NCBI RefSeq assembly: GCF_004353895.1
Contig: NZ_SMOG01000015.1
Span: forward strand, 1-38,793
DNA from: Candidatus Syntrophosphaera thermopropionivorans
Lineage (GTDB): Bacteria; Cloacimonadota; Cloacimonadia; Cloacimonadales; Cloacimonadaceae
Reading direction: 5' to 3'
Length of the DNA: 38,793 nucleotides
The notes beneath the pieces are model-generated. The model did no database searches and was not told the DNA's origin. It worked only from the letters and a program-made list of their open reading frames with translations. This document shows, piece after piece, positions 34,917-38,793 of the stretch. The position numbers and the translations under genes were made by a program. Within the stretch, counting starts at the first letter, position 1, and each line of letters begins with the position of its first letter.

Positions 34917-37900
34917 TTATAATTTGAATAGCTCTTGATAGTTAAGCATTGTTCCAGAAGACTGGATTTTATGCAAGAGATTATTATAATGTCTTGATTT
35001 TTGACACAATTTTGAACAGCCCAGGATAATTAAACGTTCCTGAGCACGGGTTATAGCTACATTAAGTTTTCGGTCCACTTTTCCATCACTGGAAAGAGCT
35101 TCTGTAAGACTTAAATCGTTAGCATGATGCAAAGGTAAGCTGATAATAATATTCTTTCTTTCCGAACCCTGAAAGCGTTCCACAGTATCTATTGTAATAG
35201 CTCTCAAATCAATTGGTAGTTCTTTATAGATAGCCTGTATCATTGCTCTGAAGGGAGTTACAATACCAACATCTTTATCATAATTCTGGATAATGCCATA
35301 TTGTTTGAACACTTTTAAAATCTGGATAATATATTGCACTTGCAGAGAATCGTAATAGAGATGTTCTGAAATTGGAAATTCTATCCAGACTAAACGAGAA
35401 TCAACCAGAATATTTCCTTGAGGAACGAGATCTTGCAGTTGTAGCGGTAATTTTGGGATAAGAGCATTAGCGTAATATTCCTGCACTAAACTGGCAATCT
35501 GATTATGCATTCTATAGTGCTCATTAAGCATTGTAATAGAATGATTCCAGCCCTTGGTTTCGCAAACTTGAAATAAGCGTTCCATCATAGATTTATTATA
35601 GTAATCATAGCACAAGCTTTTTAGCTGCTGATTCCGAAATTTAAAAGTTTCTTTAGTCTGAAGAGTAATGGGTGGAAGTTGATTCTGGTCTCCTATCAGG
35701 ATGGTCTTACCCACTTTTGTTATTATCCCGATGATATTATTTTCTATTATTTGAGAAGCCTCATCAATTACCAATTCATCAATCTTAACTATATTTAACA
35801 TATCATTCAACCAGGCATTACAACTTTGAACTGTGGCAACCCAGATGCGATTGCTTTTGATAATCTTTTCTATTTCGTCAAAATCTTGCTCTGCTATCAA
35901 ATGCTCTAATAATTCTTGCTTAATGGTTTCCGACTGTCCCGTGCGAATAAAAGGAATAGAATGTTTCTTTAAGTTTAAACAAATCTCATCTACTGCTCTA
36001 TTTGTGAAACTTAGAATAAGAATATGATGTTCTGTTTCCCTAAAGACTTTTTCAATATATTGAGTGAGTAATCCCGAAGTTTTCCCAGTTCCAGGAGGTC
36101 CTTGAACGACAAAATAGTCCTTTGCCGCAAACATTCTATCCACAACATCATCTATGCTCTTTTGCTTAGAAGAATTAAAGATTCCTGCATTAGGTTCACG
36201 AATACCCAGAAAGAGAGATCGTTTTCCGCTTTTATCCTGCAAAAAGTCAAAAATGGAACTTAAGGGTGCATAGAGAGCACTTTCTATAATATCATGTTCC
36301 ATAGCCCAAAGATCGGATTTAGAGTCTTCAATTTCTCTACAGCCACCATTTAATTGCACTTTCACCCTTTCTCTATCAATATATTTTATCTTTCCACGGA
36401 TAATTTCCTGTTGTTCAACCCGCATTTTTTCACGATATAGCACAACTAAATCACCAATTCTGAAATCAGTTATTATATCCTCATCTGGAATAGAAAACCA
36501 GAGTTCATTAAATTGAATTTTCTCCAGTTTTAATGAGGTTAGTATCCGATAGTGTTGCTTCTTTGCATTAACACTTTCCTGCCAAAGTGCATTATAACCA
36601 AAAATGCTATTCTGATTTAAACCCCCGGTTTTTTCAAACCATATTTCTCTACAGAGTAAACGAACCTGCTCCAGAAACCATTCATATTCATAATCTTCCA
36701 GATTTTTAAGAGTTTCTATAATCTTGCTCAGTTTGGCTTCTCTAAAATTATTATCAGATGATACTTTTTGCTCTTTTAACCAATTAAAGAAAGGAATAGG
36801 GTCTATTGCCAGATTATGTATCAAACCTACAATACGATTCCTACACATTATCAATTCTTGTTCCAAAGCCATATCGCTACTTATATGACGAAGAGCATTT
36901 TCTCCAGCTGAAGAATAGAAAATACTTGCATAACCAAGAGGATTTCTGCCACTTTTCTTTAGCATCATATTATAGGCTATCACCTGCATCTTGTTATTCT
37001 TCCAGACATCAAATATATGAGCTTTACCGCTTTTCAATTCCACAATATGCCTTTTTCCATCTTTTTCATAAAGAATATCTACCCGACCTTGTAACCCATA
37101 ACCTGGATTGAAAAAGCTTAGTTCCAGTTGAACAGGAACATTTCTCAGGGATGCAGCAAATTCTTTTAAAGCAGGAAAGTGTATTCTAAGTATGTTTTGA
37201 TAAATGTTAAGAACGGTATTATTACCTAAAGCGACTAAAGAGATAGGTTGTTTAATCAGGCTTTTTTTGAATAATTCTTTAAAAGGCATATCTGGTGTTC
37301 TTATCAATTCATCCAGAATGTTATTAACAATGATTCCTTGAATCTGTTTTTCTGAAGAAGGTTCACTAATCATCCGATTGAGGATATAGTCCTCTGGATG
37401 CATCTCATTGTTAGTAAAACACTCTGCTAAATAACTGGTATCAATTAAAAAATCTGGTTCTAAAACTATCAGAGTGGTCGGATTACTTTGATAATTTTGT
37501 GCTCTTCCTTGAATGGGGGTTAGACGAAAACATTTAAGAGTGCAATATTGCCAGAGTACTTTTGCCAGGGTGCTCCATTTTTTACCTGCATCCTCCATAT
37601 CATTCAAATAAATTGTGCACTCTATACCCTCTTCCAGTGTTCCAACTATCTTCAAACCTGCATCTTGATTGTTATTCTTCAGGACTTCCCAACTTTTCAC
37701 TATACAGAGTAAATCTTTTCTCTTTTGAGGTGAAAGCGGAGGAAAAGCTTGAGCTTGATGTTTGCTAAGATAGTCTTCTATATCGGAATCTTCTATTTCT
37801 GGATTCAACCATCGGAGAAACTTATTTATTGCATAAACTGAGCTTAGCCATTCTTTAGAAGTAGGTTGATAATCATCTTCATGTGCAGCTTTATTGGATA

Positions 37901-38144
37901 AAATTCTGAGTTGATTGAGCTGATAATCTATCTCTGATGGGATTTCCAGTTGCTCCTGAATATATTTCATACGAGCAAATAAACCGCTAAAACTCATATT
38001 ACTATCTTCACTGAGTTTCTTATACACTGATTCCAGAAGCTGGCGTAAGAGCAGAAACTTATTCTTTAGGTTTTCGCTACTGAATATAATATCTCGTAAA
38101 CGCGTATAAACTTGAAGGATAAAATCTTGCTCTACTACTGACAT
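34917..38144 (-). CDS. Dna2-like nuclease-helicase (PD-(D/E)XK plus superfamily 1 helicase) with HEPN/DUF4145-like N-terminus
   Basis: The 1075-residue protein has three parts. Residues 1-115 are helical and contain LRILSNKAAHE (79-89), which resembles the conserved core of DUF4145, a HEPN-superfamily domain. A PD-(D/E)XK nuclease follows, with Asp356 in GRVD and Glu369/Lys371 in VELKSG. The C-terminal half is a Dna2/Upf1-type SF1 helicase: GPPGTGKT (682-689), DEAS (794-797), GDQNQLPP (818-825), NEHYRMH (874-880), an ERFQGSER motif (989-996) and VAITRAQER (1029-1037). I do not see the Cys triplet that follows the nuclease in Fe-S-bearing Dna2 and Cas4. It probably resects or unwinds DNA in repair; a defence role is possible but unsupported by neighbours. 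It starts 28 bases after ftsY. Confidence 0.85.
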   Translation of the reverse strand: MSVVEQDFILQVYTRLRDIIFSSENLKNKFLLLRQLLESVYKKLSEDSNMSFSGLFARMKYIQEQLEIPSEIDYQLNQLRILSNKAAHEDDYQPTSKEWLSSVYAINKFLRWLNPEIEDSDIEDYLSKHQAQAFPPLSPQKRKDLLCIVKSWEVLKNNNQDAGLKIVGTLEEGIECTIYLNDMEDAGKKWSTLAKVLWQYCTLKCFRLTPIQGRAQNYQSNPTTLIVLEPDFLIDTSYLAECFTNNEMHPEDYILNRMISEPSSEKQIQGIIVNNILDELIRTPDMPFKELFKKSLIKQPISLVALGNNTVLNIYQNILRIHFPALKEFAASLRNVPVQLELSFFNPGYGLQGRVDILYEKDGKRHIVELKSGKAHIFDVWKNNKMQVIAYNMMLKKSGRNPLGYASIFYSSAGENALRHISSDMALEQELIMCRNRIVGLIHNLAIDPIPFFNWLKEQKVSSDNNFREAKLSKIIETLKNLEDYEYEWFLEQVRLLCREIWFEKTGGLNQNSIFGYNALWQESVNAKKQHYRILTSLKLEKIQFNELWFSIPDEDIITDFRIGDLVVLYREKMRVEQQEIIRGKIKYIDRERVKVQLNGGCREIEDSKSDLWAMEHDIIESALYAPLSSIFDFLQDKSGKRSLFLGIREPNAGIFNSSKQKSIDDVVDRMFAAKDYFVVQGPPGTGKTSGLLTQYIEKVFRETEHHILILSFTNRAVDEICLNLKKHSIPFIRTGQSETIKQELLEHLIAEQDFDEIEKIIKSNRIWVATVQSCNAWLNDMLNIVKIDELVIDEASQIIENNIIGIITKVGKTILIGDQNQLPPITLQTKETFKFRNQQLKSLCYDYYNKSMMERLFQVCETKGWNHSITMLNEHYRMHNQIASLVQEYYANALIPKLPLQLQDLVPQGNILVDSRLVWIEFPISEHLYYDSLQVQYIIQILKVFKQYGIIQNYDKDVGIVTPFRAMIQAIYKELPIDLRAITIDTVERFQGSERKNIIISLPLHHANDLSLTEALSSDGKVDRKLNVAITRAQERLIILGCSKLCQKSRHYNNLLHKIQSSGTMLNYQELFKL

Positions 38145-38172
38145 AACTCTTTAATCGGCAAGTAACAATGAG

Positions 38173-38793
38173 TTAAGCGGATTGTTCATTCTCTTCCGTG
38201 GTAGTAAAAAATGCCTCTATAAAAGTTCTGATATCAAAGGGTTCCAAGTCTTCAAGAGTTTCTCCTACTCCAATAAATAGCACTGGTAGATTAAGATTAT
38301 GCTTTAAATTGAAAATAATTCCTCCTTTAGCAGTACCATCATATTTTGCCAAGACTATACCAGTTAAAGGAATAGCTTTACTGAAGTTTGTTGCTTGAGA
38401 AATGGCATTTTGACCAGTTGTTGCATCTACTACTAAAAGAACCTGATGAGGCGCTTCAGGAATAAGTTTTTTTATGGTTCGGTCAATTTTACTGAGTTCT
38501 TTCATCAGATTTTCCCGAGTATGTTGTCGTCCTGCTGTATCTATTAGAACTACATCATAATCTTTAGCCAGAGCAGAAGCTATACCATCATAAACTACTG
38601 CTGCAGGATCTGCATTAGGTTGTGATTTAATAAGTGTTGCACCTGCTCGTTCTGACCAGATAGCTAATTGTTCAATAGCCGCAGCACGAAAAGTATCTGC
38701 TGCTATTATCATAACTTTTTTACCCTGCTGAATAAATTTATGAGCTAACTTTCCTATACTGGTAGTTTTTCCAACTCCATTAACACCAACAAA
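38173..38793 (-). CDS. ftsY: Signal recognition particle receptor FtsY (partial, 5' end beyond the window)
   Basis: FtsY is the membrane-associated SRP receptor GTPase that delivers ribosomes making membrane proteins to the translocon. The frame runs open to the window edge. It shows the P-loop GVNGVGKTTSIGKLA at the very end of the window, ADTFRAAAIEQL (G2 region), DTAGRQHTRENLMKEL (G3), AKYDGTAKGG (G4 region, with AKYD for the commoner TKLD) and GVGETLEDLEPFD near the C-terminus. The order GVGE-LxDLxPFD separates it from Ffh. The N-terminal domain is missing only because the window ends. The nuclease-helicase gene follows 28 bases downstream. Confidence 0.95.
   Translation of the reverse strand, partial: FVGVNGVGKTTSIGKLAHKFIQQGKKVMIIAADTFRAAAIEQLAIWSERAGATLIKSQPNADPAAVVYDGIASALAKDYDVVLIDTAGRQHTRENLMKELSKIDRTIKKLIPEAPHQVLLVVDATTGQNAISQATNFSKAIPLTGIVLAKYDGTAKGGIIFNLKHNLNLPVLFIGVGETLEDLEPFDIRTFIEAFFTTTEENEQSA

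Noticed and set aside
34917-38144. Nuclease-helicase as a Cas4- or CRISPR-linked protein
   Set aside because: The Fe-S cysteines of Cas4 are not visible, and neighbours are ftsY and DUF3467 with no CRISPR array or cas gene.

Overview
The window is AT-rich bacterial chromosome with dense, co-directional gene blocks. The gene content suggests a Gram-negative (diderm), anaerobic, amino-acid-using bacterium: an outer-membrane efflux triad, lipoproteins, a beta-barrel-like protein and an Fe-S/FAD amino-acid dehydrogenase pair. Together with a DUF2723 protein and a DUF3467 protein, this looks most like the Cloacimonadota (Candidatus Cloacimonas group). That assignment is an inference from family content and base composition; no rRNA or other decisive marker is present.

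Layout. (1) 1-388: non-coding leader with an 11-bp repeat array ending in a perfect 17-bp hairpin. (2) 389-3609 (+): two-gene amino/imino-acid dehydrogenase, closed by a hairpin terminator shared with the convergent block. (3) 3699-15058 (-): reading with transcription, uvrA and a cytosolic GH13 amylase, then coaBC, an SDR reductase, a DUF3108 protein, queA, birA and a TPR lipoprotein. coaBC to birA are joined by four successive stop/start overlaps. (4) 15059-15684: a divergent, extremely AT-rich spacer with a second, longer copy of the 11-bp repeat. (5) 15685-26870 (+): GNAT acetyltransferase, DNA polymerase III delta', murJ, uvrC, an aspartate-type aminotransferase, two sugar-type ABC permeases and a large DUF2723 membrane protein. 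(6) 26871-27339: a gene-free spacer ending in a probable TetR operator. (7) 27340-33526 (+): TetR regulator, TolC-like channel, adaptor lipoprotein and RND pump. The pump lacks the usual Asp-Asp/Lys proton-relay residues. (8) 33651-34437 (+): a small barrel-like protein with a His/acidic loop and a NifU-type protein, closed by a strong terminator. (9) 34607-38793 (-): ftsY (cut by the window edge), a Dna2-like nuclease-helicase and a DUF3467 protein.

Most of the window is ordinary core chromosome: DNA repair (UvrA, UvrC), replication, envelope synthesis, cofactor supply (CoA, biotin attachment, queuosine) and protein targeting. The features most deserving follow-up are the 11-bp repeat family at two intergenic sites, the RND pump with a rewritten proton relay, the multi-cofactor dehydrogenase fusion, and the HEPN-like/nuclease/helicase protein. 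I saw no tRNA, rRNA, CRISPR array, insertion sequence or prophage gene.
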